64,000 bases of DNA, taken from positions 9,548,001 to 9,612,000 of the forward strand of contig NC_065553.1 in assembly GCF_022605725.1 (NCBI RefSeq). Direction: 5' to 3'. Below the pieces are notes generated by a model. It had not been told where the DNA came from, did no database searches, and worked only from the letters and a program-made list of their open reading frames with translations. Below, one piece after another: positions 1 through 11,649 of this stretch. The DNA is from Anthonomus grandis grandis. Its lineage: Eukaryota > Arthropoda > Insecta > Coleoptera > Curculionidae. Position 1 is the first letter of the stretch, and each line of letters starts with the position of its first letter. The position numbers and the translations under genes are program-made.

Positions 1-1790
1 CATCGGGAATTCTTTAAAAAAAATGTTGAGTATCTAAAACATTAAATAACCTTTTTGACGGTCTTTAATTTATAGCTTTTTTAATCTTTAAAATGCCTCA
101 ATCGTATTGAAATGTAATTTTCTTACAAAGTTAGGATTGTCAAAGTTTGGATTTTCTTACAAAGCTTGGATTATTAAGGGTGTAGTAGCTTAAATTGTTG
201 GAAAAATATCTGTAATATAAGTAAGAGCTGTATATTTACGTTATCGTTTTTTTACAAAAACTTGGGAATAAATTTAATGGCCTCAAAAAGCTGCCTAAAG
301 TTGCCCTAAGAATTAGATCAACTTTAAGTTAACCAATATGAAAAATTAACCCAAATTGCTATAGGCAGCTCGTAGATTATATTTTTTTAAACTTTTGCTA
401 TGTGAAATTTGTATTTTTGACAAAAATCATCTAAAAATTGATAAGAAAACTTACAAATAAACATACATAATAACTTGATTTTCAAAGCAAGTTGGAAAAT
501 AAAACATTTTGGCATGTGAGTTGACGAAAAATTGTATGTAGACTGATGCAACCGTCTATAGGATTTTAACTATTCCTTTTTGTATAACTTTTAACAATTT
601 AATTCAATTAGCTTTACTACATATTTAAAATTGTTCTATATAAACGTGGCAACATGGCCCCTTTCACCGAACAAAGGAAACCCAAGCGGCCTCATACCCT
701 TTCCAGGCCTATTGATCGTTTCGGTTCGGTCAACCTCGCGGATTTCCGTTAGATTAGAAAATGGGTCAGTAGAATTGTACACTCTACACGTGCGGAGATC
801 GAGGTTGGCCTTGACTTGGTCTAGGACAGAGGGGAGGGGGGGGAGGGGAGAGGGCCGTGAGGGAGCTAAATTACTATAATTATCCTACTACGATATTATT
901 CAATGTTCAATGTATGTACCGGAAAATATACGAAAACAAGTGGATTCGTGGCAGATCCCAATAGTTATCTTGACATGTGATTTTTTAGTTTGAGAGAGTT
1001 TTAATGATGAAATCTGACGAAATATTTTTTTATAACACGCATATCGAAGGTGGGATATAAAATAGCTGCTATATGTTGGATTCATCATAATGAAAATCAA
1101 TAGATATGAAAATCAAGGACATCCTATCTCGTGTTCAAAGGTTTGATATCTGATTCGTGTAAGCTTTTATATTGCTACTTTAAATAGCCTTCACAAATTA
1201 GTCCTTTGGCATGTGTGTTGTACCCTATACCTACTATTTGTAATGAATCCAATGCAAATAAGGAAAACAAGGGAATAATTGGGAAAACAAAAATTCCTAT
1301 CATCAAAACGAAGTTCGGGAATAATCGGGAAGACATCAGAAGACATGCCGAAAAAATGTTATTTGTAGAGTTTCTAGCTAAAATTACTTTACGTATTATT
1401 ACACTGTTTAAAGGAGCGAACATTCAGGTTATAAAAACGCACAGTATGGATTTATCCATTAATTTCTAGTAATTATTCAATGAGATTAAAAAAAAAACAT
1501 TTTGTTATTTTAAATAAATTAAATTTGTTAAATCATATTGCTCATTTTCATTATGTGAACTTTTTTTCTTAATTTCGTGTGCCTATTTATTAATTTAAAT
1601 TTATTAGGCTTAAGAGATTTACAGTTCTTTTCAGTACACAGAATTTTTTTAAAAATATTTATTTATTCATTAAAGGTTCATGATTTTAACGCTAAAATAT
1701 TTTTACAGTTATTAGATCATTTTCTAAGATGTAATAAAAAAATCACCATAAAACCAAAAACACAATGAACTATTAAAACCTAATTGAACT
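1..1790. other. Intergenic AT-rich DNA
   Basis: No coding exon or known repeat was recognised here. The only departure from the AT-rich background is a GC-richer patch at about 640-870, which ends in a run of G tracts. The open frames in this stretch are short and show no motif or splice context. Confidence 0.5.
831..863 (+). other. G-tract cluster, possible G-quadruplex
   Basis: Four or more runs of three or more G lie within about 33 bases: GGGG, a run of eight G, GGGG, GGG, then GGG, separated by one to six bases. This fits the usual intramolecular quadruplex pattern on the plus strand. It is striking because the flanking kilobase is very AT-rich. No gene start is recognised nearby, so a role is not claimed. 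Confidence 0.55.
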
Positions 1791-1839
1791 TATATTACCA
1801 ATAATCACATGACAAGCACTTTTTCAGATTTAGAATGAT

Positions 1840-2866
1840 TTTCATTTATGATTCCCAGGATAAATGTTTCTCAAGGACAGCTCAACGGTTCAGCGAAAGG
1901 CACCCAGGTCAAAATTTAAGCCTACAGTATGTTCGCCAAATTGATAGTAGCCAAATTTGAAAAAACTGGTTCTGTTACGAATAAAACAATGGAGATTAGT
2001 TGACGAAATAGCACAAATTGAAATTCTGGATCAGTTTGCAATGAATTCAACTTTATTCAACTGTCAAGCAGCTGTAGCAACCAGATTATTTCGTGAATCA
2101 GTAAGAAAGGTACTTAAATTTGTGATTGATCATGACCCGGACAGAAGAATCCAGATTTAATAGATAGAATTACGGCAGAACCTCGACTAGTTAAAAATAT
2201 TTGCTTCAGTGATGAGTGTAAACATGGTATTTTCGGTCCAATATTTATACCATGAAATTTAAATGTCGACATGTATGCTGAGGTCGATCGAACCACTAAT
2301 AGTGCGGGAATTAGAAAATCAGAGGAACATACATGGCAATTTATCTTTAGAATAACGCTTACTAAAATTTCAACAGGATGGAGAGTGGATTGGACGGAGA
2401 GCTCCTATAAAATGGCTACCTCTTGACTTCTTTTTGTGCAGTCACCTAAGTCACTAGAGTAACTCTAGCATAGAATAGTTCAGAAATGCCGTGCTATATC
2501 CAAAGAAACATTTGCAAATGAACGTGAAGGATTTGAAAGTAGACTTAATTATTTTCTTCAGAATATCAGACATTATTTTCCATATTTAATTAAAAAATAA
2601 TTAAAAAATTCAAAAATGTGTTTTCATTTATTATTTTCCTTGATAAACAGAGAAGAATTTCTGAACTATGATTGTCTATGGTATCATTGGAAAGCATTTT
2701 TCAATCGCTTCAAGATGATCACCTGTCCAAGAGCTTGCAGAAGAGGGTGAGATAATATGCTTGTTTTTGTTCGTTTTATAGAAACTATTTCCAGCTTATT
2801 TTTTTGGAGTTTTTCGTTCCTAGTATATGGTCATTTCCATATATTTTAATTGTCACCCTGTATAAA
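1840..2866 (+). mobile_element. Decayed mariner-type transposon, copy 1
   Basis: Conceptual translation across several frames gives, in order, a helix-turn-helix N-terminal part (pieces like QRFSERHPGQN followed by a VRQID segment at about 1850-1940), a linker matching DPDRRIQ at about 2137, a catalytic-core piece NICFSDEC at about 2198, a later IFGPIFI-NLNVDMYAE piece, a WIGRR-like and PLDFFL-like piece at 2380-2430, and a C-terminus reading IVQ-CRAISKETF ending near 2590. The order is that of an insect mariner transposase. Stops, frameshifts and an internal deletion after SDEC mean it cannot be active. The right end reads TTGTCACCCTGTA at 2854-2866, a typical terminus of this group. The left terminus was not identified. 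Confidence 0.75.
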
Positions 2867-3149
2867 TGGGTCAAAGGATCATATTTGTCATAATTAGTGG
2901 GGTGGAATAGTATATTAATTCAGGGGATTTGATGTATGTGTGGGTACTTGATGAAAGCGATTAGGTAAAAAAATATATACCAGCTATCATGTAAATAATG
3001 TTGACAGACCCGAAGGCTGCCGAATATCATCATATTTATATTCTTTCTTAGAATTTCATCTGGAATTTCATTCAATGTACAACCATGTTCAGTTAAGATC
3101 ATTGACTAAATTTATCGCATTATATGTCTAAAGCATCATAGTGCCTTAA

Positions 3150-3400
3150 AATCGTATTAAGCCCCATCCAGTTCACATTACATTAGGGATAAATCTTGGA
3201 GACTCTGTGTCTAATTAGCAGAATCCAATTTAAATCAAGAATTCGCAATACTCTGCTACCAAACTGACTTTACTGGGCCTCCAATAATGTAGGCAGCTAC
3301 AGACTATATTACAGTTTAGAAGTGTGACTATCAAAGGCCTTTGAAAAGTCGAAATATACTTCTCTCCATTTGCCAATCTATTGACATGAAAAAATTGGTA
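3150..3400 (-). mobile_element. LINE reverse transcriptase fragment
   Basis: The minus strand encodes YFDFSKAFDS at about 3317-3352, a good match to reverse-transcriptase motif A (FDFSKAFD) of non-LTR retrotransposons. A stop follows six codons later and no other RT block can be joined with confidence, so this is a small dead fragment. Clade is not assigned. Confidence 0.55.
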
Positions 3401-3409
3401 CAATTTTAA

Positions 3410-5680
3410 ATAATAATGATAATTTGTATGTTGATGCCGCTTAATAATGTTTTTTCAAGTTTAAAAGAACTTTCTATAGAAGTACAATAAATTGAAAAAG
3501 TGAAACAAATATTTTGATAGCATTGATATGCATATTCTGATTGTAAAATTTTCTTTTGATGAGATCCGCTTAACTGTGTAAAGCCGTTGTTTGTAAAATA
3601 ATAATTCTAGGACAAAACCTAATGAGCTTTTAACAGTTAAATACTAAAATCTCTCGTGAACTACGCATTTTACTAAAAACATTTTACTATCTAACGCAAT
3701 CTGATGAACATGTGTGAAAAATATTCCTACACATGAAAAGCTCGATAAATCAACAGCTGTCGCCTAATGATTGGGTTATGACATCATTTTTGAGGGCCTT
3801 GGAAAACAATATTTACTATTACATTATATGGATAGAACAAACGATAATGTTGAATGTGTACTACGCAACTCTGATAAAAACTATACGTACAACTATTAAC
3901 AAAACCGTATTTTTTAAATAGAATTTTAATCAAGTTAAAATGGAATTTAAATTGCTAATCAGTAGGAGTGAATGAAAGTGTTGCGTAGATAGATTAATTT
4001 TAAAACTTTAAATATACGTGTCTTACGTTTCAAATGCTTAATATTTATCATACTATAATAAATATTTTGAAAGGTTTAATAAATTACATTTTTAGTTTTT
4101 TTTTCACAAAACGAAATTTCAACAATTTTTAAACAAACATTTGAAATATTCCAACTTTGATATCATCAGTTTTCATTGCACATTTCTTAACTACATAAAA
4201 TATTTCTTCGCAATTTTATGGTTTATATCGTTCAAAATTTTATAAAACGCATAATCGTTTAATTTTTAGCAAGAAAATATTTTTTTTTATATTTTTAAAA
4301 ACTTACGAAGAGAATAATGAAATATTTAATCAAAGCCATAAATTCAGTTATAATTTAAACAATTTAAAAAAATGCTATTTAAATATTTCAAAAATATAAA
4401 TCGTTCCTTTCGCAACGTTGGGTGGGGACTAATTGGTTGTTGGTTCACTTTAGTAATTAATTCACCCAGAAAAACCAAAACTTTTATTGTTTGTTTTATT
4501 AAACTCGAAGAAAAGTATTGACTTTTCTTTTAAAAATTATAAGAAATTAAAAAATATTGTAAAGAAAATATTGTAAAAATATTGTAAGAAAAATAAATAT
4601 TGTAAAACCAAATCTGATCCTTTTCTTTTAAAAATTTTAAGAATTTTTTTTAGTGTTCAAGGACGTGTAATAGTGCATAAACTTTAAGAAACTTTAAAGG
4701 AAGGTAAATTAAACGTGTAATTTTGATCTCTTTGTTTTATTTACTTTCCTGTTTTAACTTTAAGTAATATTCAGGTTAATAATATAAAAATTTCGAGAAC
4801 TTAATGATTTTAACATATTTATTTTGCATTTTATAGATTGTCTTGGACAATTAATTACCTCAGACTTAAGAAAAGGGTATTTTTATATTATGGTATTTAT
4901 TTAAAAACTGCAGATTATACAATTTTAAAATAAATATCAGAATTTAAATATTCACCTTAAAAAATAAATTAATTTAAGCTAAACACTTTTAGCGTTAAAT
5001 ATACGAAAAAAAATTAAAAAGTTTTAATTTTGCTCTTCTAGTTTTTAGACAAAAATATATATTATTTAAAAACGTTTATACTTCATCCATATATGTGTAG
5101 TCTTCACTAAAATCTGAAGAGGTGATTGGGGATATTCTGGGTACCTTTGGAAGAATCAAACCAGAAAAATCGTAGGACTTAAGGTGTATTCCTAAGATGC
5201 CAAATATCCTAGGCGTGTATTCCTGTAACATTTCTGGTAAAAATCTTTTTCATTATTGGGAAAGTAACTAAAACGTGTTGCGTGAGAAGCATAAAGAATG
5301 CTGTAATAACAAATAACCAGAGTAGAATGGTTCAAGCAAAGACATTCCTTATGTTAAAAATATACGTATTGGTATAAAACTGTATATATTTTTATCATTT
5401 TCTAGCACAATTTTGTTGACAAATACAAGACGATTTATAACAAAATCTCTGCACCTCTTGTATTTTTTAACCTGTCTTCTATTTTATGGCTGCGGGTGTA
5501 ACAAACAGTAATTGTTTCGTGATTATTTTTTATCTCTTGGGAATTTCAAAAGATACCCAAAAAAATTAGAACTACTCTACTGTAAAACGTCTTAAACATT
5601 ATTTCTTAAAGAAATTTTAAGTATATGATACATATTTCAATGTACACATGAGAAACCAATAAAATGGAATAACTAAAAAC
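3410..5680. other. AT-rich intergenic DNA
   Basis: Nothing coding was recognised. There is a short imperfect tandem of an AAATATTGTAA-like unit around 4545-4610. The rest is low-complexity AT-rich sequence. Confidence 0.5.
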
Positions 5681-5690
5681 TTACCAATAG

Positions 5691-5987
5691 TTAAACACCA
5701 ATCTTCCACACTCCACCAAGCACCCTCAAAATCCGATCTACATCTACCAAAGCCTCGAAAACTTTAAAAACTCCATCAGAGAAACATCGTGGACATTGAT
5801 CGTGTTTGGCGCGTCGCTTACTGCGCATCATTCGACTCACAGTCTTGCCGACCATCCAGATGCCACCATCCCAAGAGAAAAAGGACGGTTGCGGTTTGAC
5901 TGTGATGGCGCGCTCGCTGGAAACTGCTCGTTGGTCGTTTGGTGGCGTAAGAAGTTTTGTGTGGATTGGTTTGGGAATTTTAAGCAT
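5691..5987 (-). CDS. Unassigned 98-codon open frame, possible exon
   Basis: This minus-strand frame is clearly GC-richer than its surroundings. It encodes a basic, Cys- and Trp-containing polypeptide with no family that I recognise. Eight bases after its stop is a textbook 5' splice site, ATTG followed by GTAAGTTTTT (boundary near 5683), so the block may be a transcribed exon with the stop read in another frame. No downstream acceptor or partner exon was identified. It could instead be a fragment of an unrecognised repeat. Function is unknown. Confidence 0.2.
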   Translation of the reverse strand: MLKIPKPIHTKLLTPPNDQRAVSSERAITVKPQPSFFSWDGGIWMVGKTVSRMMRSKRRAKHDQCPRCFSDGVFKVFEALVDVDRILRVLGGVWKIGV

Positions 5988-6185
5988 TACAAGGTATATA
6001 CCAAAAGTTACTTTAGAAATATTCTATAAGGATTGGATAAAATTTGATTGACTATCTAAGTATCAACCTGCTTCAGTTTTACTTGACTTATAGGAGTCCA
6101 TTTTGGGGACGGCACGTCTCAGAGTTTACTGTTACTGTTCGAGACTATGGTCCTTGTCTTCAAACTCTAGATGAAACAGTATATA

Positions 6186-6890
6186 TACAGGTTTAACTGG
6201 AAAGTCACATATTGAGGAACTCTGCTCCAAATTATCGAAGTTCAACTTGTACACTGAGAAACGTTTATTTTGGATATTTTTACTCCCTAATGTTCCTGTC
6301 CACTTTTTGTTTAACTGGGGCCATTCTGCTCAAACTTTCAAAATATTTGCATTGCAACGAAAATGCGTGAGGGTAATTTCTGGTCTGGGCTACAGAGAAT
6401 GCTGCAGGTTGGAATTCATGAAACTGGGTATTCTTACATTACCGTGTGCCTATATCTTGCAATGCTTACTGTATGTCAGAAGCAATGTTCGTGGGCTTAT
6501 ATGACTCACGCTGATATTCATTATCACCAAACTAGAAACCACAGATGCTTGCTGCAGCCGTAAGACTCTACAGATCCCATAACGGCGGTACTTATCTTAT
6601 TATGTGATACAGTGCTTTAATGTGTTGCCTGTCTCTGTTAAGGAACTACCGAGCTAAACATGCTTTTCACTCTCTTGAGGAATATCTCTGGACCAATTTT
6701 ACTGATGTAGACTGATTGGTCTTTGCCTTGTGTTCTGTGTTATTATTGGTTTTACTCTGTTTATTGTATTTTTTCTTTTTTAGAATAATGATTTTTATGT
6801 ATTTTGTTTATTTTTTGACTTGTATCAGAGTAATTTTTAGTTGTTAATTCTAATAGATGAAATAAAAGTAAAAAAATAAAATAAAACGAA
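6186..6890 (+). mobile_element. 3' end of a Jockey/CR1-like LINE
   Basis: The plus strand encodes the C-terminal region of a non-LTR reverse transcriptase: HIEELCSKLSKFN, then NWGHSAQTFKIFALQRKCVR, then a VISGLGYRECC block, then GILTLPCAYILQCLLYVRSN, continuing in another frame as THADIHYHQTRNH and finally PVSVKEL and SLEEYLWTNF pieces around 6630-6700. This is the standard order of the thumb and C-terminal region in Jockey and CR1 group elements. Frameshifts and stops from about 6500 onwards make it non-functional. An A-rich tail with AATAAA-like repeats follows to about 6890. Confidence 0.7.
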
Positions 6891-7035
6891 TACTAAGAAA
6901 AAATAGATTAAATGGAATAACTAAGAACAAAAATACATCATATTGGTATTTTCTCTAAAATATCATGCATCATTTTAGCTAGTTTGAAATGATGACGGTT
7001 GTAATAATTAAAATCTTTACTCTTAATTACCAAAA

Positions 7036-7745
7036 CCATGAATGAGAATTCAATTTTCCTCCTATTTTCTATATAATTATTTCCTTGTTTATTAATAGTG
7101 TCTGGATTATCTGGAAATAGTGTTTTTTGGGTATAATCGGTCCAAGCGAACAAGAAAAATATCACTTTATTCTCATCCTCGTCTAATTTTCAAAATGAGA
7201 TAAGGATATATAAATGAGAATTCAATTTTCCCCTTTATTTTCTATATCATGATTTTATTTTATTAATTGTGTCTGGATCATCTGGAAATACTGTTTTTCG
7301 GGTATAATTGGTCCAGTCAAATAAGAAAAATATCACTTTATTCCCATCCTGGTCTAATTTTCAAAATGAGATAAGGATATATAAATGAGAATTCAATTTT
7401 CCCCCTATTTTCTATATCATGGTTTCATTTTATTAATAGTGTCTATAATATATAGTCTATCTGAAAATAGTGTTTTTTGGGTATATGCATACATCCTGAT
7501 CTTATTTTAAAATTAGAAGAAGATGGGAGAAAAGTGACATATCTCTTGTTTTATTGGACCGATTTTACCCGAAAAACACTATTTCCAGCTAATCGAGACA
7601 CTATTAATAAAATAAAACCATGATATAGAAAATAGAGCTAAAATTGAATTCTCATTTATATATTCTTATTTATTTCATTTTGAAAACTAGAAGAGGATGG
7701 GAAGAAAATAATATTTATTAAGTGATATTTTCATTGTTTGATTGG
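7036..7745. repeat. 172-bp tandem repeat with one inverted copy
   Basis: A unit containing ATGAGAATTCAATTTT starts at about 7042, 7214 and 7385, giving a period of about 172 bp. Each unit ends in a GGGTATAAT-GGTCCA segment and a TCATCCT-GTCTAATTTTC segment. From about 7500 to 7745 the same unit appears in reverse orientation. The third forward unit and the inverted unit can therefore pair as a long hairpin. No coding capacity was recognised. Confidence 0.8.
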
Positions 7746-7944
7746 ACCAATTGGATGAAATCAATGGTTTCAGGTATGTGTTTCAGGATTAATAAATGTA
7801 TATTTTCTGCCTATTATTTTTATAATACAAGATTATTTCATTAATATCATGATCAGTTTCAAATTCAACGAAACCACTATAAAGCATGTATCAAATTAAA
7901 GTAGACTATGATCTCCAGGCTTCTCTAAACGTGTATTTTACAAA

Positions 7945-8232
7945 CTATATACATCTTGGAACAAAATCAAGAGAAGGGTCATTTAAAAGGCAAGATATTT
8001 CAAAAATGTCACGGTTAGTGCACACTACCGCTCTATAGTAAAAAGTGCGCTGTGGTCGTAAATTGGTAAAAAGAGTTCTTAATTCAGGTGAAAGTACTCG
8101 GCCAGGTGGTTGAACCTGTGAATAAAGTCTATCGGGTGGAACCGATAAGGTGAATGCTCTGTAGATTAATATTTTCGTGCATTTTGTAATTTTTGGTAGT
8201 GGTACCATAATTATCGCCATACCAATAAGCAA
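7945..8232 (-). CDS. Unassigned 95-codon open frame
   Basis: The minus-strand frame encodes a moderately basic polypeptide whose middle part (PPDRLYSQVQPPGRVLSPEL and onward) has more normal residue usage than typical AT-rich noise. A second open frame overlaps its start (8211-8444) in a different phase. I recognise no family and see no signal peptide, splice partner or promoter. A decayed transposon is as likely as a gene exon. Confidence 0.15.
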   Translation of the reverse strand: MLIGMAIIMVPLPKITKCTKILIYRAFTLSVPPDRLYSQVQPPGRVLSPELRTLFTNLRPQRTFYYRAVVCTNRDIFEISCLLNDPSLDFVPRCI

Positions 8233-8449
8233 TTTCTAAAAAAAATCATGTTTTTAGTTGAAAATTGTTGTTGAGAATCCCTACTTTTCATCAAAATATT
8301 TTTTTGGTATGTATAGCTGCAAAAATAATTTTGGTGGTTACGAGTATTATAGTTTGTGTCGCAGTACATGCTAATCTTATGTAATATTTCTTCTGGGACG
8401 CTAGATTTCGTATAGGAAAATGTTAAACTTCTAGCAACTAGCAAATTTC

Positions 8450-10580
8450 TTCTACAGTAAAATCAACCCAACCAAACCCAAATGTTTTTAGGAGTTATAG
8501 AAAAAGTATTAAAAAAAGTAGAGAAACATTTTATTCAGACTTAAACATGGAAGCAAAGAAGTATTTCTTATGTTATTCAAACCGTTACGATAATTATTTA
8601 CTCCAGTTTTATATATTTACCGCTTACCCTCGTATACATTTAACTTTCATACAGCTCCTGGATATCCAAGTAAGTGCACCAAATAGCCTGCTTTATCCAG
8701 AATGGGATTATGCGCATTAAGGGAATGACTAACGGGAAAACTCGCCCTACTTTCGACTTTGACAGGGAGGACTTCGCACGAGGCTATCCAGATTTAGGCT
8801 AAGGTTATTATTCACCGGAAAGTTTCTCTTGTTGATGTATACGTAATTTATTTGGAGCTTAAACACTAATTTTAATGCCCAACTTTAGATGACTCATAGA
8901 ATGATGGTTATAAAGTAAATTTTGTGTGTTAAAAGCACTAAACTTACATTGATAAACAGCTCATGGCATAACAGTTTTACATTTATATTAACGGACCACC
9001 CAAAATTCGGTGTTGACTTACTTTGTAACCATTTTTGCGACCAATCAAAATACGAGCCGATAAGGGTTTATTGAAATATTAGCTTAAATAGACCCACCCT
9101 TATATTCGTCTAAATCTATCTTTTGGCCTATACTTAACGTTATTGGAGGGTCGATCGCCACCCCCTAAGGGTTCAAAATTACCTAGATTTATCTTAAAGA
9201 GACATTCGAGGCGGGTACCTACATTCGGGTCTGAACTAATGGATTTAAAGGGTCCACAGCTATACCTGCAACTTTAGATGAATCTGGTGAAGAATCATTT
9301 ATTAAATTTCAAGAAAGCTACATTTAATTATACGTACTTTTTTGAAGTAATTATGATATATGTATAAATAGGGTGTTAACAAATTTTCTGTTAATGTTTA
9401 ATGTGGCACGAACACTGAGAAGAGCAAACTAGCTCAAAAAACGTTTACTATGGCGAGAAATTAGACCAAGTTACTGATGAGTCTTTCCTTTGACGATGGA
9501 ATGAAAACAAGATTTAGAATTCCTGAATGCATTAGACTGTTTCAAAAAAATTGCAGCAAAACCTTTTTTAACATACTTTTAATTAATTTTGATAATCATC
9601 ATTCTTGAAAAACTCTTAGTACTGGGATACAAATTTCACAAAAACTTAATTTTCTTTCAGTTCGTGTCGTACATAACTCAATTAGTTCAAATAGGTGATT
9701 TAATTTGACAAGATGCCAGCCTATTTTCGTTCAAGAACCTGTAGTTATTTTCCAGTATAAAGTCATAATTCAAAACCATTAATATAAACAAATGCATTAT
9801 GTATTCAGAAGACTATGATTAGGTCTTATATATTTTTTTAAATGAAACACTCGGGTTTTAACATAAATTTATATTGAAATTCACGTAATTATTCCGTGGC
9901 TAAGTAATATAAGCTTGAATCCCACTCTAATCTCTATAAAACCACGATCTAACTATACCTTTTTGTAAAGCTAATATAGATTAAGACCCACATTTCATGC
10001 TATATAGTACGAAAATAAATTCTTTAATGTCACTATATATTTTCTTTGTTCGTTCTAATACACTTATACAGAGACCCTCACATCACCAAGGAAAGAGTGA
10101 GATTCTTCACTATTGATCGTTGGATGTCCAAATTCAAGGCATGCGCAACGCCTCAGGCGTCCCTACGACTATTATTGGGGTGTACGTTTTGATATAGAAA
10201 ATTATTTTTTATTATGATGGTTCGGCAGGCGGCTTGGATAACGCTGCTTGAAGCGGCACAAGAAAATACGAATTATTAATTTGACAGATAAGATAGCAAA
10301 GTTGCAATTTCTTTACTTTCATTTAAGATTTGCTTTTGCTCATTGACCTTAATTGGAAATACTAGCAGGTGTCTAATTAGCTTTGTGGAATATCCCATAA
10401 AATACAATTTGCGACATTTATGGGAAAAGTGGTTTCCTTTCTATGCCATTTGTTGAAATTGGTATGACTAACGCCTGTTTTTAATATTTTGTTACTAATT
10501 TTGTTTAATATTATTTTTATATTTTTTAATATTTTTGTTTAATATTTTGTACACCTGTTATTAATCAAAAGTTGCAATTT
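8450..10580. other. Intergenic DNA
   Basis: No gene is recognised. Between 8640 and 9300 the sequence is less AT-rich and contains several CG-containing patches, perhaps old repeat DNA, but no protein motif emerges on either strand. A short AT simple repeat with the unit TTTTGTTTAATATT occurs near 10,490-10,550. Confidence 0.45.
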
Positions 10581-10589
10581 CTTTGCATG

Positions 10590-11640
10590 TTTGTCGTTAA
10601 ACTTGATAGATAGTTTTTCGAGAGTTAAATCCATAAATTTTATTTGTGAGCAAAGTTTCTAAGACAATATCTGCTAAATATCCCCTATTTTGTTTTATCG
10701 AATTTCATTAAGCAGCTTTTGAGCTATATGAGTTTCAGCACTGTCGCCACTTTGAAATCCAAATTTCCTCAGTGGCATCTACTTCCTTTGCAGCCAGATA
10801 TCTCAAAATGAGTTACATCTACGGATTTGACTTATTAGCAAAATCTTTAAGACAACATCTGCTAAATCTTTTACTTCTTATTTTATCGAGATTCGTTAAG
10901 TAGTTGTAAAAATATTTGATTTCCAGTCCTGTGGTCACTTTGAAATTCAAACTACCTCATTGGGATCCATCGCTTTTGAAGCGGAATATCTCACAAGAAG
11001 TTAAGTCCACGGATTTGATTTATTAACAAAGTTTGTAAGCTAATATCTTTTAAATCTCTTACTTTTTATTTTATCCAAATTTGTAAAGTAGTTTTCGACA
11101 TATTTGAGTTTTAGTCCCGTGGTCGCTTTGTAATCCAAACTGACTCATTGGGCTCAACTGTCTTTAAAACCAGATTTCTAAAAATGACTTAATTGCACGA
11201 ATTTCAGTTATAAGTAAAGTTTATAAGACACTATCTGCAGAATCCCCCAGTTTTTGTTTTATTAAGATTTATGCAGCAGCTTTTCAGTTATCTGATTATT
11301 AACCCTATGGTCCATTTGAAAACGAAACTTCCTCATCAGCATCTACTTTCTTTGAAGCGAGATATCTTAAAATAACTTAAGTCTATAGATTTGACTTATT
11401 AGCAAAATTTGTGAGACAACATCTGCTAAAGATCTCACTTTGTATTCTATCGAGATTCGTCAACTAGTTTTTGATATATTCGATTTTAAGCCCTGTGGTC
11501 ACTTTGAAATTCAAACTACCTACCATTGGGATCCATCGCCTTTGAAGTCGAATATCTCAAGAGGAGTTAAGTCCACGGATTTGACTTATCTTCCTCAATG
11601 GGGTCTACTATCTTTGATTTGAGACTCAAAATCTCAAAAT
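10590..11640. repeat. 188-bp satellite array, five to six monomers
   Basis: A landmark resembling CCTGTGGTCACTTTGAAATTC recurs at about 10,741, 10,929, 11,117, 11,304 and 11,492, spacing 187-188 bp, with a truncated sixth unit at 11,590-11,640. Each monomer also carries a TCAAAAT or TCACAAG block and a GAAT-TCGTTAAGTAG block. Monomer 1 resembles monomer 4 (both read CATCTACTT-CTTTG), and monomer 2 resembles monomer 5 (both read GGGATCCATCG). The pattern therefore has a period of three monomers, about 563 bp. No coding potential is seen. Confidence 0.85.
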
Positions 11641-11649
11641 ATCTCAATG

